Counted from the first letter of the stretch, positions 18,044 to 27,272 are shown. The stretch: 64,000 nt of DNA from Halomonas sp. GD1P12 (GCF_025725645.1 NZ_CP107007.1:2790001-2854000), one strand, 5' to 3'. The notes: a model not told the origin generated them from the letters alone. Numbers and translations: made by a program.

Positions 18044-18514
18044 CGGCTCGTCGAACTCGAGCGCCAGCGGTTGGCGCTTGACGGTCTTGGTCACGATATA
18101 CGTAAAGTAGCGCTCGATACCGGCCTCTGAGACCAGCCAGCGATCCATCTGGCGCTGATAGCTGTCGATCGAGCGTGCTTCGAACTTCACCAGGTAATCC
18201 ACGCCGCCGCCGACCGCCACGCACTCGGTGACCTCCGGCGTTTCGAGCACCAGCGCCTCGAAGCGCGAAAAGCTCTCCACGTTGTGCGCCTTGAGCTCGA
18301 TCTGCACCCACACCGGGTTGCGCGGCACCAGAGCCTCGGCGTTGATACAGACGGTATACCCCTCGATGACCCCGGCCTTCTCGAGCCGCTTGACCCGCTC
18401 CCAGCAGGGGCTGATCGATAGATTGATCGCCTCGGCCAGTTTGGACTTGGTGATGCGTCCATCGCGGCTGAGAATGTCGAGAATCTTCAGGTCATAGCGG
18501 TCGAGTTTCAGCAC
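18038..18514 (-). CDS. doeX: Lrp/AsnC-family regulator of ectoine degradation (DoeX)
   Basis: The 158-residue protein has an N-terminal HTH (LDRYDLKILDILSRDGRITK, then LAEAINLSISPCWERVKRLE) and a C-terminal RAM domain. In Halomonas elongata the Lrp-type DoeX is encoded with doeA and doeB and binds DNA near the doe genes. Here it starts 6 nt after doeB stops, so it is translated from the doeABX messenger. The regulator's own effector is thought to be a pathway intermediate. Its 3' end overlaps the convergent cyclase gene by 6 nt. Confidence 0.92.
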   Translation of the reverse strand: MLKLDRYDLKILDILSRDGRITKSKLAEAINLSISPCWERVKRLEKAGVIEGYTVCINAEALVPRNPVWVQIELKAHNVESFSRFEALVLETPEVTECVAVGGGVDYLVKFEARSIDSYQRQMDRWLVSEAGIERYFTYIVTKTVKRQPLALEFDEPS

Positions 18515-18520
18515 GTGGCG

Positions 18521-19552
18521 TTACGCCTCAAGTCGGTCGACGACATCGGCGATCACCGCGAGCGTATCTCCCATATTGATAAGCGACGGTGCGCGGCGCG
18601 CCATCAGAACACCGTCGCGTTCGGCCTTGTAAGCCACCGGCTCGGCGCCGCTTCGCGACATGTCGTACACGTAAGCAATGGTCTGGCCCTTTTGGACCGC
18701 ATCGCCCAGCGCCACGGTCAACTCCAACACGCCCTGGTGCTGGCTCTGCACGTAGCAGCGGGCATCCGGCATATCGAGATAGACCTGGCCGCCTTCCGGC
18801 ATGGCCACCTCGCCTTCGACCAGCCCGTAGTGAATCAGGAAATTGCGCACGCCCTGTTCGGCGATCGCCATGCTGTGTGGGGTGGACGTGCCGCCGCCGC
18901 CGAGCTCGGTGGCCACGAACACCTTGCCCTGGCGCTCGCAGGCGGTATCGAAAAGCCTTTCCGCGTCGAGCTCGAACATCACCATGGCGTAGGGCGCCCC
19001 GAACGCTCTGGCGCCATCGAGGGCGGCCCGCTGCTGATTCTTGTCATCGAGTACGTGGGAGGCGGCAAACGGCAGGATATCGAGGGTGCGCCCACCGGAG
19101 TGCAGGTCGAGCACCACGTCGCTCATCGGTACCAGCACGCGGGTGAAGTAGTCGGCGATCTGTGCGGTGACGCCGCCATCCGGGTCGCCGGGAAAGCTTC
19201 GGTTAAGGTTGCCTTTATCCATCGGCGAGGTGCGCGTGCCGGCCATTACCGCCGGAGTGTTCATGCACGGCACGATGATCACCCGCCCGGAGACCTCTTC
19301 GGCTTTCAGGGCGCTTGAGAGCTTCAAAAGCGAGGTGATGCCTTCATACTCGTCGCCGTGGTTGCCGCCGGTCAGAAGCGCAGTGGGGCCGTCGCCATTT
19401 TTCACCACGGTGACGGGAATCATCACCGCCCCCCAGGCGGAGATATCGGTGGAGATCGGCAGCTTCAGAAAGCCGTGCTGGACACCGTCGGTGTCGAAAT
19501 CCACGGTGGCGGAGACGGGGCTTGGCCGCCGGGTGCTCGCTTGCTGAGTCAT
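18521..19552 (-). CDS. doeB: N-alpha-acetyl-L-2,4-diaminobutyrate deacetylase (DoeB)
   Basis: DoeB removes acetate from N-alpha-acetyl-diaminobutyrate made by ectoine hydrolase. The 343-residue protein belongs to the succinylglutamate desuccinylase/aspartoacylase zinc hydrolases: the metal ligands are H65 and E68 in GGNHGDEYEG and H151 in LDLHSGG; the catalytic Glu is probably the one in ATELGGGG. The C-terminal third is a beta-barrel cap seen in this family. It lies 64 nt downstream of doeA and 6 nt ahead of doeX, so the three form one operon. Confidence 0.95.
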   Translation of the reverse strand: MTQQASTRRPSPVSATVDFDTDGVQHGFLKLPISTDISAWGAVMIPVTVVKNGDGPTALLTGGNHGDEYEGITSLLKLSSALKAEEVSGRVIIVPCMNTPAVMAGTRTSPMDKGNLNRSFPGDPDGGVTAQIADYFTRVLVPMSDVVLDLHSGGRTLDILPFAASHVLDDKNQQRAALDGARAFGAPYAMVMFELDAERLFDTACERQGKVFVATELGGGGTSTPHSMAIAEQGVRNFLIHYGLVEGEVAMPEGGQVYLDMPDARCYVQSQHQGVLELTVALGDAVQKGQTIAYVYDMSRSGAEPVAYKAERDGVLMARRAPSLINMGDTLAVIADVVDRLEA

Positions 19553-19616
19553 GCATATGTCCTTGTGTCGAATCGTCGTCGGCGCGATGGCGAACGTGGA
19601 GCCTATCGTCGCCTCG

Positions 19617-20816
19617 CTACTTCACAAATAGCTGCCGGGGAAAGTTCGCCAGGGTCTCGCAGCCACTTTCGGTGATCAGAATGCTTTCGGTGATCTCAAG
19701 GCCCCACTCTTCTACCCAGAGCCCGGGCATGAAGTGAAACACCATGCCAGGTTTCAGAACCGTTTCGTCGGACGGGCGCAGGCTCATGGTTCGCTCGCCC
19801 CAGTCCGGTGGGTAGGAGAGCCCGATGGAGTAGCCGCAGCGGGCCCCGCCGCGATCAAAGCCGTACTTGTCCATCGCCGCGCCCAGGGCCATGGCGATAT
19901 CCGCGGTGCGGTTGCCGGGTCTGGCCACAGCCAGGCCGTTTTCGATGCCTTCCAGAAGCGCGGATTCGGCGCGGATGAAGTCTCTGGGGGGCGTGCCGAG
20001 AAACACCGTGCGCGACATCGGGGCGTGGTAGCGCTTGAACACCCCGGCGATTTCGAAGAACGTGCCCTCGCCTTCGCGAAACGGGGTGTCGTCCCAGGTC
20101 AAGTGCGGGGCGGCCGCGTCCTTGCCGGTGGGCAGCATCGGTACGATGGCCGGGTAGTCGCCGCCGAACACGCGGCCCTGCTCATCGACGAAGCCTTCGA
20201 TGCCGACGCGATAGATCTCCGAGACCAGCTTGCTCTTGGGAAGCCCCGGCTCGATCACTTCGATGATGCGCGAGTGCATGCCCTCGACGATGCGTCCGGC
20301 CACGCGCAGATACTCGATCTCCTGAGGCGACTTGATCGCCCGGCACCAGTTGACCAACGCGTTGGCGTCCATGAAGCGGGCGTGGGGCAGCTCGCGTAGA
20401 AGGCTTTGGTAGGCCTTGGCGGAGAAATAGTAGTTGTCCATCTCCATGCCGACCACGCCGGTGTGCCAGCCGCGCCCGGGCATCACCGACTGTGCCAGAT
20501 ACTCCATCGGATGCATGTCCGGGTTCTGCACGTAGTAGTCGGGATAGTAGGTGATGTTCTCCGGGTCGATCCAGCAGGTGCGAAGCGCTCCGTTGGCGTC
20601 CATACGTCGTCCGAACCAGACCGGCTCGCCTTCGAGCCCCACCAGTACGCACTGATGGACATAGAACGACCAGCCGTCGTAACCGGTCAGCCAAGCCATG
20701 TTGGAGGGGTCGCTGACGATCAGTACGTCGATACCGCGGCTGGCCATTTCAGCGCGCACCTTCCAAAGGCGCGCGGCATACTCTTCGCGAGTGAAAGGCA
20801 GGGAAACCTCATTCAT
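19617..20816 (-). CDS. doeA: Ectoine hydrolase (DoeA, M24 peptidase family)
   Basis: DoeA opens the ectoine ring to N-alpha- and N-gamma-acetyl-diaminobutyrate, the first step of ectoine breakdown. The 399-residue protein has a creatinase-like N-terminal domain (about 10-165) and a pita-bread M24 domain (about 175-395). Several M24 metal ligands are replaced, as is usual for this hydrolase and unlike Xaa-Pro peptidases. Features include GYDGWSFYVHQCVLVG near the start and GYSIGLSYPPDWGER late in the chain. It heads the doeABX operon. Confidence 0.95.
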   Translation of the reverse strand: MNEVSLPFTREEYAARLWKVRAEMASRGIDVLIVSDPSNMAWLTGYDGWSFYVHQCVLVGLEGEPVWFGRRMDANGALRTCWIDPENITYYPDYYVQNPDMHPMEYLAQSVMPGRGWHTGVVGMEMDNYYFSAKAYQSLLRELPHARFMDANALVNWCRAIKSPQEIEYLRVAGRIVEGMHSRIIEVIEPGLPKSKLVSEIYRVGIEGFVDEQGRVFGGDYPAIVPMLPTGKDAAAPHLTWDDTPFREGEGTFFEIAGVFKRYHAPMSRTVFLGTPPRDFIRAESALLEGIENGLAVARPGNRTADIAMALGAAMDKYGFDRGGARCGYSIGLSYPPDWGERTMSLRPSDETVLKPGMVFHFMPGLWVEEWGLEITESILITESGCETLANFPRQLFVK

Positions 20817-20940
20817 CGAGCAACTCGCCCTTTTAAATCACTAAAAACCAGCTTGCTGGGCCCATGCAGCGAAAGGTCCGTGCGAGCACCGCCATTGCCG
20901 TCTTGAGCCGATACTAGCACCGACCCTTGGCGTTGGGTCA

Positions 20941-20977
20941 AAGGCTTTATCAAAAGCCCTTACCAAAAGCCCTTATC
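20941..20977. repeat. Tandem 13-nt repeats upstream of doeA
   Basis: Two almost identical 13-nt units (AAAAGCCCTTACC and AAAAGCCCTTATC, 20952-20977) follow a degenerate copy (AAGGCTTTATC, 20941-20951) and run into a partial one. They lie 125 nt upstream of the doeA start and 36 nt past the topoisomerase stop, so they are in the doeA control region. A TAGTAT hexamer between them and doeA (minus strand, about 20919-20914) may be the doeA -10 element. Confidence 0.55.
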
Positions 20978-21012
20978 AAAAACCGGCCGTGCTGGCGTGG
21001 CGTCGACGCGCG

Positions 21013-22020
21013 TCAGCTCTTGCGCTTCAGGCGACTTTTCAAAAGCTCGAGCACGGCGCGCTCGTCCGGCCCGGTCAGATCCTCGTGTTCGAGCTCGACT
21101 TCGACCAGCTGGCGAAAGTTCTCGAGCGTCTGACCGTCCAGGTAGCTCTCCACCACCCGCGGGTCGATGTAACTCGCCCTGGCGATGCTTGGCGTATTGC
21201 CCAAGGATTTCGCCACCCGCTCGACGGCCTCGCGCACGTTCTTCTCGCTGACCTTTTCATCCTCGTCGACCCCCAGCTCCTCGAGCGCCAGCGCGGCGAT
21301 CGAAGTACCCGCCCAGGTTCGAAAATCCTTGGCGCTGAACTGCTCGCCCATTACCTCGTGGATGTAGTCGTTGAGATCATTGCTGTCGACGCGCACCTTG
21401 TGGCCCTCGTCGTCGAAATACTTGAAGATCTCGTAGCCCGGCGTTTCATCGAGCTCTGCGACCACGCTCGCCAAACGCGCGTCCTCCACCACCCGGTGCT
21501 GGTCCTGGCCGCTTTTGCCACGGTAGTCGAAAATCAGCTCGTCGCCGTCGATGGTCAAGTGTTTCGAGCGCATGGTGGTCAGCCCATAGGAGTCGTTTTG
21601 CTGACGATAGCGCTCGCTGCCCGGGCGGAAATAAGCGCTGTCGATCAAACGCACCATGCACGCCAGCACTTTTTCGCGCGGCAGACCTTCTTGCAGCATG
21701 TGCTGGCCGGTCACCCTTCGCATCGGCGTGAGCTTCTGGGCGAAGGCGATCATGCGATCGAACTTTAGCGCCTCGCGTTTCTCGCGCCATTTGGGGTTGT
21801 AGACGTACTGCTTGCGCCCGGCGTCGTCGCGGCCGGTGGCGTAGATATGGTGGCGCGTGTCGAGGGTGATCTCGACGTCGCGCCAGGCCGGCGGAATGGC
21901 AAGCGACTTGATCCAGTCACGCCACGTTTGATCCTTGAGCGTTTCGCCATCTTCGGTTTTATAGGTAAAGCCCTTGCCACTTCGTTGACGCGTGACCACG
22001 TGGGCCTTGCGGATTGCCAT
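21013..22020 (-). CDS. Type IB DNA topoisomerase
   Basis: The 335-residue enzyme relaxes supercoils through a 3'-phosphotyrosine intermediate. It is the short bacterial/poxvirus type: an N-terminal clamp (about 1-85) and a catalytic domain with SYGLTTMRSKH, the Lys in RGKSGQ and the nucleophile Y284 in ASYIDPRV. The ATG at 22020 has an AAGGAG ribosome site; the open frame upstream to 22233 is not used. The start is divergent from ghrA. It is not essential in bacteria that carry it and its role beside topoisomerases I, III and gyrase is not obvious. Confidence 0.93.
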   Translation of the reverse strand: MAIRKAHVVTRQRSGKGFTYKTEDGETLKDQTWRDWIKSLAIPPAWRDVEITLDTRHHIYATGRDDAGRKQYVYNPKWREKREALKFDRMIAFAQKLTPMRRVTGQHMLQEGLPREKVLACMVRLIDSAYFRPGSERYRQQNDSYGLTTMRSKHLTIDGDELIFDYRGKSGQDQHRVVEDARLASVVAELDETPGYEIFKYFDDEGHKVRVDSNDLNDYIHEVMGEQFSAKDFRTWAGTSIAALALEELGVDEDEKVSEKNVREAVERVAKSLGNTPSIARASYIDPRVVESYLDGQTLENFRQLVEVELEHEDLTGPDERAVLELLKSRLKRKS

Positions 22021-22150
22021 GGTGAATCTCCTTTTCGCCTCAAAATGGGCGCCGACGTGGCGCTGAGGGTGCGCGGCGTCCTTGCAGCCCTTCCCCCACT
22101 TAACCCATGATAGCTGGTAACCTACAACATGCGATTCACGGAGGTTTTTC

Positions 22151-23086
22151 ATGAAGATCGTGGTACATACCGACCAGGCCGACCAGTGGCAGGCCGCACT
22201 CAGCGAGGCGCTACCCGAGGCAACGGTGCTCAAAAGCGATGCGCCGGCGCAAGAGCGCCAGGGCGCCGACTATCTCGCCGTCTGGAAAGCGCCGGGGCAC
22301 CTGCTGGCCGAGCAGCGCGCGCTTAAAGGCATCATCAACCTGGGCGCCGGTGTGGATCACCTGCTCGCCTCCCCCGAGCGCCCGGCAGACGTACCGATCG
22401 TCAAGCTGCGCGACGCCGGTATGGGCGAGCTGATGGCTGACTACGTGCTCTACGGGGTGCTGCATTTCTATCGCAGCATGGACCGCTACAGCGCGCAGCA
22501 GCCAGGCGCGCAGTGGCAGCCACACGAGGTCGTGGAGAAAGCCCAGTGGCCGGTCGGCGTCCTGGGGCTCGGGGCGATCGGCCAGGCGGTGGCGAGCGCC
22601 CTCGACCAGGCCGGTTTTCCGGTGCTGGGCTGGAGCCGGTCGCCCAAGACGCTCAAGAACGTGCGCTGCCTGCACGGCGAGGCGGGGCTCGATGAGCTGT
22701 TGGGCCAGGTTCAAAGCGTGGTGACCATTTTGCCGGACACCCCGGCCACTCGGCATATTCTGAACGCCGAGCGGCTCGCGCGCCTGCCCAGGGGCGGAAG
22801 CGTGATCAACCCGGGCCGGGGCGGTCTGATCGACGAAGACGCCCTGCTCGAGGCGCTTGGAAGCGGTGAGCAGGAAGGCCATTTGCGCGGCGCCCTGCTG
22901 GACGTGTTCAGCGAGGAGCCACTGCCGGCGGCCCACCCGCTTTGGCAGCATCCGCGCGTGTTGATCACGCCGCACATGGCCGCCCCCACGCCGCTGGCGG
23001 ACGCCATCGACCAGGTGATCTCGTACCTGCACGCTTTCGAGGCCGGCGACGCCATCGCCACGGTCAACCCAAGCGACGGCTACTGA
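22151..23086 (+). CDS. ghrA: Glyoxylate/hydroxypyruvate reductase A
   Basis: The 311-residue D-2-hydroxyacid dehydrogenase reduces glyoxylate to glycolate and hydroxypyruvate to glycerate with NADPH. The nucleotide motif is GVLGLGAIGQAVA (about 136-148), followed by SRSPK, which suits NADPH; INPGRGGLIDE carries the catalytic Arg region, and ITPHMAAPT holds the catalytic His. Length and motifs fit GhrA rather than PdxB or SerA. A ribosome site (GGAGG) precedes the ATG at 22151. Confidence 0.93.
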   Translation: MKIVVHTDQADQWQAALSEALPEATVLKSDAPAQERQGADYLAVWKAPGHLLAEQRALKGIINLGAGVDHLLASPERPADVPIVKLRDAGMGELMADYVLYGVLHFYRSMDRYSAQQPGAQWQPHEVVEKAQWPVGVLGLGAIGQAVASALDQAGFPVLGWSRSPKTLKNVRCLHGEAGLDELLGQVQSVVTILPDTPATRHILNAERLARLPRGGSVINPGRGGLIDEDALLEALGSGEQEGHLRGALLDVFSEEPLPAAHPLWQHPRVLITPHMAAPTPLADAIDQVISYLHAFEAGDAIATVNPSDGY

Positions 23087-23161
23087 CGGCCGCGACGTTT
23101 TGACTGAACGAAGCGCTGAGCTCGACGCTCTCAGGGAAGATTGAAGCAAAGGAGAAGGATC

Positions 23162-23851
23162 GTGCTCAAACCTGTACCTTCGCGCCGCCGCGCCGCCTGT
23201 CTGGCGCTTGCGTGCCTGACCATGGGCGCCACCGCGGCCAGCGCTGCGGCCCAGACGCCGGAGCTTGTCGCCCCGCGCCCTTTCGAGGCGAGCTACCGGC
23301 TGGAAATTCGCGGCTGGCCCGGCGCCACCGTGCGCCATACGCTCAGTCAGGAAGGGCTTCATTGGCTCTCGAGCATGCGTTTTTCCATCGCCGTGGCCAA
23401 GGGTGAGGAGCGCAGCCGCTTCGCGGTGGAGGGCAACGACACCCGGGCGCTGCTCTATTCGAGCAGCTATTCCCTGCTGGGCGTCGGCGACGACTATACG
23501 CTTGGTGAGGCCGAGCTTACCGCCCTCGATCGTCAAACCGCGCTGTTCGATCTGTCGCGCCGCGTGGAGAGAGCCGAGTGCACCGAGCGTGCGCCCTGCG
23601 ACATCACCTTTCTCGACCATCGCGGGCGCGACGAGCACTTTCAGTACTACGTCCATCCGGAAACCACCGTGAGCGTTCCCGCCGGTGATTTTCAGGCGCC
23701 GAGCGTCACGCTTACGGACGTCGAAAAGCCGGATCGCCATATCGACTTAAGCTTTCACCCCCAGTGGCCCGGCCTGATTCTCTCTGCGGAGTACATCAAG
23801 GATGGCCGCCGGGATACCACCCTCACGTTGACACGGTTTGCACCGCAATAA
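23162..23851 (+). CDS. DUF3108 family exported protein
   Basis: The product has 229 residues. A signal peptide is clear (arginine-rich start, then ACLALACLTMGATAASAAAQ with a likely cut after ASAAA). The rest (about 35-229) is a DUF3108 domain, a beta-rich periplasmic or outer-membrane-associated fold of unknown function. The GTG at 23162 has an AAGGAG ribosome site; the frame is open from a TTG at 23141. It precedes the lysO-like gene by 15 nt, so they may be co-transcribed. Confidence 0.85.
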   Translation: MLKPVPSRRRAACLALACLTMGATAASAAAQTPELVAPRPFEASYRLEIRGWPGATVRHTLSQEGLHWLSSMRFSIAVAKGEERSRFAVEGNDTRALLYSSSYSLLGVGDDYTLGEAELTALDRQTALFDLSRRVERAECTERAPCDITFLDHRGRDEHFQYYVHPETTVSVPAGDFQAPSVTLTDVEKPDRHIDLSFHPQWPGLILSAEYIKDGRRDTTLTLTRFAPQ

Positions 23852-23866
23852 GGCTCGCCCACCCCC

Positions 23867-24793
23867 ATGTTCTCCGGTTTACTCATCGTACTGCTGCCTC
23901 TGATCGGGGGCTATCTTTTGCGCGTTCGCTCACCGCGGCTGCTGGAACTCATCAATCGCGGCGTCAGCGCCTCGGTGTATCTGATTCTGCTGCTGATGGG
24001 CGTGAGCCTGGCCGGACTCGAGAATCTGGCGGGCCAGCTCTCGACACTGGGGGGAAGCACGCTGGTGCTGTTTTCGATCACGATGGTGTTCAACCTGGCC
24101 GCCCTTGGCTGGCTATCGCGCAGGCTGACGCTCAAGGCTGGCGCATCTAACGTGGTCGAGAACGCGCCGACCAGCAAGCTTGCCGCGATCAAGGGCTCAC
24201 TGTTACTGCTGGTGACGGTCGTACTGGGTGTGGTGTTGGGTCTGCTGCTGGCGCCGCTTTGGGGCCGCGAACTGTTCACCACGGCGGATCTGCTCGCCGA
24301 ATGGGCGCTCTACGCGCTGCTCGTGCTGATCGGGTGTCAGCTACGCAACTCCGGCATGGCGCTCAAGCAGATTCTGCTCAACCGGCTGGGGCTGGCCATC
24401 GCCGCGACGCTGGCAGCGAGTTCGCTACTGGCCGGGCTTGCCGCCGCGCCGCTTTTATCGCTGACGCCCTTTGAGGGGCTCGCCATGGCCTCGGGCTTTG
24501 GCTGGTATTCGCTCTCGGCGATTCTGATCGGCGACCAGCTCGGCCCGCTGCTCGGCGGCGTGGCGTTTTTCAACGACCTGGCCCGGGAGCTTTTAGCGTT
24601 CGTGCTGATTCCGCTGATCATCCACCGCCACGCGCCGCTTGCCATCGGCGTCGGCGGCGCCACCTCGATGGATTTCACCCTGCCGGTGATCCAGCTGCAC
24701 GGCGGCGTGGCCTGCGTGCCGGTCGCGGTGGTCAGCGGCTTCATCCTGTCGCTTTTATCACCGCCGTTGATTTTGTTCTTTCTCTCGCTTTAG
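23867..24793 (+). CDS. lysO: LysO-family lysine exporter (DUF340)
   Basis: The 308-residue membrane protein has about eight hydrophobic helices and the LysO/YbjE signatures GFGWYSLSAILI and FFNDLARELLAF. In Escherichia coli LysO exports lysine and toxic analogues such as thialysine. No lysine riboswitch is visible upstream. It lies 15 nt after the DUF3108 gene. Confidence 0.9.
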   Translation: MFSGLLIVLLPLIGGYLLRVRSPRLLELINRGVSASVYLILLLMGVSLAGLENLAGQLSTLGGSTLVLFSITMVFNLAALGWLSRRLTLKAGASNVVENAPTSKLAAIKGSLLLLVTVVLGVVLGLLLAPLWGRELFTTADLLAEWALYALLVLIGCQLRNSGMALKQILLNRLGLAIAATLAASSLLAGLAAAPLLSLTPFEGLAMASGFGWYSLSAILIGDQLGPLLGGVAFFNDLARELLAFVLIPLIIHRHAPLAIGVGGATSMDFTLPVIQLHGGVACVPVAVVSGFILSLLSPPLILFFLSL

Positions 24794-24834
24794 ATACACC
24801 AGGGCGCAGCCACACCACGACCGAAGGGGCAGAT

Positions 24835-25380
24835 ATGAAAGCACTGATCAACATCGACTACACCGTTGACTTCGTCGCCGACACCGGCAGTCTCACCTGC
24901 GGCGCGCCGGGCCAGGCCATTCACGATGCCCTGCTGGCGCTGACGAAGTCGTTCGTCGAGGCCGGCGACTTCGTCGTGTTCGCCATCGACCGGCACGCTC
25001 AAGACGACCCCTACCATCCGGAAACGGCGCTCTTTCCGCCCCACAATATCGTGGGTACCGAGGGCCGGGCGCTCTATGGCGAGCTCGCGGCGTACCACGC
25101 AAGCGTAAAGCACGCACCCAACGTGCATACGATGGACAAGAGCCGCTACAGCGCCTTTCACGGCACCGACCTTGAAATCAAACTGCGCGAGCGCGGAATC
25201 ACCGAGGTGCATCTGGTCGGCGTATGTACCGATATTTGCGTACTGCACACGGCGGTCGATGCTTACAACCGGGGGTTCAAAATCGTCGTCCATCAGAACG
25301 CCGTGGCAAGCTTCGACGCCGCCGGCCACGCCTGGGCGCTGGGTCACTTTCAGAACGTGCTGGGCGCCCAAGTGGTCTGA
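24835..25380 (+). CDS. Isochorismatase-fold cysteine hydrolase, nicotinamidase-like
   Basis: The 181-residue enzyme has the catalytic triad of the family: Asp in INIDYTVDF, Lys in MDKSRYSAF and Cys in GVCTDICVLHT, with the usual cis-peptide region before the Cys. Metal ligands for nicotinamidase (Asp-x-His) fit AIDRHAQDDPYH. Nicotinamidase or a related amidase is likely, but substrate is not certain. It stands 41 nt after the lysO-like gene. Confidence 0.88.
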   Translation: MKALINIDYTVDFVADTGSLTCGAPGQAIHDALLALTKSFVEAGDFVVFAIDRHAQDDPYHPETALFPPHNIVGTEGRALYGELAAYHASVKHAPNVHTMDKSRYSAFHGTDLEIKLRERGITEVHLVGVCTDICVLHTAVDAYNRGFKIVVHQNAVASFDAAGHAWALGHFQNVLGAQVV

Positions 25381-25405
25381 CCCCGTATCGCGGCCAATAG
25401 CGTTC

Positions 25406-25999
25406 TCAGCCCGGCGTCAATCGCGCGAGCTTGCTCCTCAAATTCATGCGCACCGCCGGCCACTCGGATTCGATGATCGAATAGATCACAGTGTCGCGCA
25501 GCGAGCCATCACTCAGGATCTGGTGGGCGCGCAAAATACCGTCCTGCTTGGCGCCCAGCGACTCGATCGCCGCGCGCGAAGCCCGGTTGAAGAAGTGGGT
25601 GCGAAACTCGCAGGCAATTGCCCGGGAGGCCTCGAACAGATTCGATAGCATCAAGAGCTTGCACTCGGCATTCACCGCGGTGCCGCGCACGCTCTGGGAG
25701 TACCAGGTATAGCCGATCATCGCCCGGCGGTTGGCGGCGTCGACGGCGTAAAACCGCGTTGTACCGACGATATCGCCGCTGGCCAGGTGGCGCACGGCGT
25801 AGGCCAGGTGACCGCGGCTGGCCTCTTCGATGGCCCGCTCCACGTAGGCGGCCATCTCTTCGGGGCGCGGGATACTGGCGTACCAGAGCGTCCAGCCCTG
25901 CCCGTCGCGCACCGCCTCGGCTAGCGCCTCGATATGCCCGGCGTTCAAGGGCTCCAGGCGCACGTGCTGGCCCTCGAGCTGCTGCTCCTGAATAAACAT
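25406..25999 (-). CDS. GNAT-family N-acetyltransferase (RimJ/RimL type)
   Basis: The 197-residue protein fits the Acetyltransf_3/RimJ-like GNAT group: an N-terminal LEGQHVRLEPL strand, ARHLASGDIVGTTRF-like core, and the long C-terminal helix-strand pair with RAAIESLGAKQDGILRAH that contacts acetyl-CoA. Acceptor is unknown. The ATG at 25999 has an AGGAGGTAGCG ribosome site; the open frame further upstream is not coding. It follows the beta-lactamase-fold gene by 53 nt. Confidence 0.88.
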   Translation of the reverse strand: MFIQEQQLEGQHVRLEPLNAGHIEALAEAVRDGQGWTLWYASIPRPEEMAAYVERAIEEASRGHLAYAVRHLASGDIVGTTRFYAVDAANRRAMIGYTWYSQSVRGTAVNAECKLLMLSNLFEASRAIACEFRTHFFNRASRAAIESLGAKQDGILRAHQILSDGSLRDTVIYSIIESEWPAVRMNLRSKLARLTPG

Positions 26000-26052
26000 C
26001 GCTACCTCCTGACGGATGGCCCTTGTCTGCGCGACCGAGTCGCGCGGCTCGT

Positions 26053-27252
26053 CTAACGCTCGGCGCCGCTGGCGGCCAGGTGGTCGCTCAGGGCGTGGAA
26101 GAACTGGGTGATCGGCACGATCTCCATGGCTTCCGCCTTGGGCTGGGCGCTGGTCATGGCGATGACCATATCGTTGTCCGGGTCGATGAATACCCACTGG
26201 CCGAAGATGCCTACCGCCGAGAAGGCGTTATCGCCTTCCGGCCACCAGGAGTAGCCGTACTCGATCTCCTCGCCACCGATCTCGTGAGGTCTTGCCGACT
26301 CCGTCACCCAACCTTCCGGCAGCACGTTCGGCGCACGCTGCTCCTCGAGCACGAACTGACCAAAGCGCGCATAGTCGCGTAGCGTGATCAGAAGCCCACT
26401 TCCGCCGATCTCCTGGCCATCCTCGCCGTCGAGCCACCACTTTGCATCGGTTTCCATGCCGTAGTTCGCCCAGATCTTCTCGGAGAGGTATTCAGAGGCG
26501 CTCTTGCCTACCGCACCGTTGATGATCGCCGAGAGCAGCTGGGTTTCGCCGGTGCTGTAGTTCCACACCGTGCCGGGGTCGGCGGCGCGTTCGAGCCCGC
26601 CCATGAACTCGAGAATCGCGCCCGGGCGCTGCTCGAGCTGAAGCTCGAGCATCTGGCGGCGCTCGGAGTCCGGATCGGCGTAGGTTTCATCCCAAGCCAC
26701 GCCGGAAGCCATCAAAAGAATCTGCTCGACGCTGACGTCGTCATAGACGCTGCCCTCGAGCGCCGGCACGTAGGTGCTGACCGGGTCGTCGAGACTTTCG
26801 ATATGGCCATCCTTGAGCGCGGCGCCGATCAGCGTCGAGGAGACCGACTTGGCGATCGACATCGACATCCAGGGCGTCTGGGCGGTATTGCCGAGCGCGT
26901 ACTGCTCGAACACCACGTCGTTGTCGTGCACCGCCATCAGCCCGCTCACCCGGTTGAGCGCCATGAAGTCATAAATGTCGTAGGTCACGCCTTCATGGGT
27001 CAGCGAGAAATCCTCGAGCGAGGCGTCGCGCTGACCAAACCGATGCGGCTCGGCCGCCGCCTTGACCGTGCGGGTTGGGAAGAGCCGGTCGATGTGGCGC
27101 GAAAGCTCGACCTGCTCGTCGGGCATCATCTGGCCGCTATACAGCTTTCGCACCTCGCTTTGGCTTTGCTCGGAGCTCTGGGCCCAGGCCGCCGGGGCAA
27201 GGGCCAGGGCGCCGGCGATCAGCGAGGTGTTGAGTAGCGTCGGTGTGGTCAT
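26053..27252 (-). CDS. Exported beta-lactamase-fold serine hydrolase
   Basis: The 399-residue protein has a signal peptide (about 1-24, ending AAWA) and a beta-lactamase/class C-like domain. The catalytic SxxK is S132-I-A-K135 in SMSIAKS, and the Tyr motif is NYSTGE. It resembles EstB-like esterases and uncharacterised 6-aminohexanoate-dimer hydrolase relatives, not true AmpC; there is no sign of a resistance role. The ATG at 27252 precedes the signal peptide with a GAGAGGG ribosome site. It lies 20 nt after the YcaO fusion on the same strand. Confidence 0.88.
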   Translation of the reverse strand: MTTPTLLNTSLIAGALALAPAAWAQSSEQSQSEVRKLYSGQMMPDEQVELSRHIDRLFPTRTVKAAAEPHRFGQRDASLEDFSLTHEGVTYDIYDFMALNRVSGLMAVHDNDVVFEQYALGNTAQTPWMSMSIAKSVSSTLIGAALKDGHIESLDDPVSTYVPALEGSVYDDVSVEQILLMASGVAWDETYADPDSERRQMLELQLEQRPGAILEFMGGLERAADPGTVWNYSTGETQLLSAIINGAVGKSASEYLSEKIWANYGMETDAKWWLDGEDGQEIGGSGLLITLRDYARFGQFVLEEQRAPNVLPEGWVTESARPHEIGGEEIEYGYSWWPEGDNAFSAVGIFGQWVFIDPDNDMVIAMTSAQPKAEAMEIVPITQFFHALSDHLAASGAER

Positions 27253-27272
27253 ATCACCCTCTCTTGATTGGC

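Noticed and set aside
22211..23740. A 509-codon frame opposite ghrA and the DUF3108 gene
   Set aside because: It spans two convincing genes and an intergenic gap, and its translation looks like frame shadow.
26053..27252. Beta-lactamase resistance gene
   Set aside because: It has the fold and SxxK motif, but the sequence fits exported esterase-like hydrolases and nothing nearby suggests resistance.
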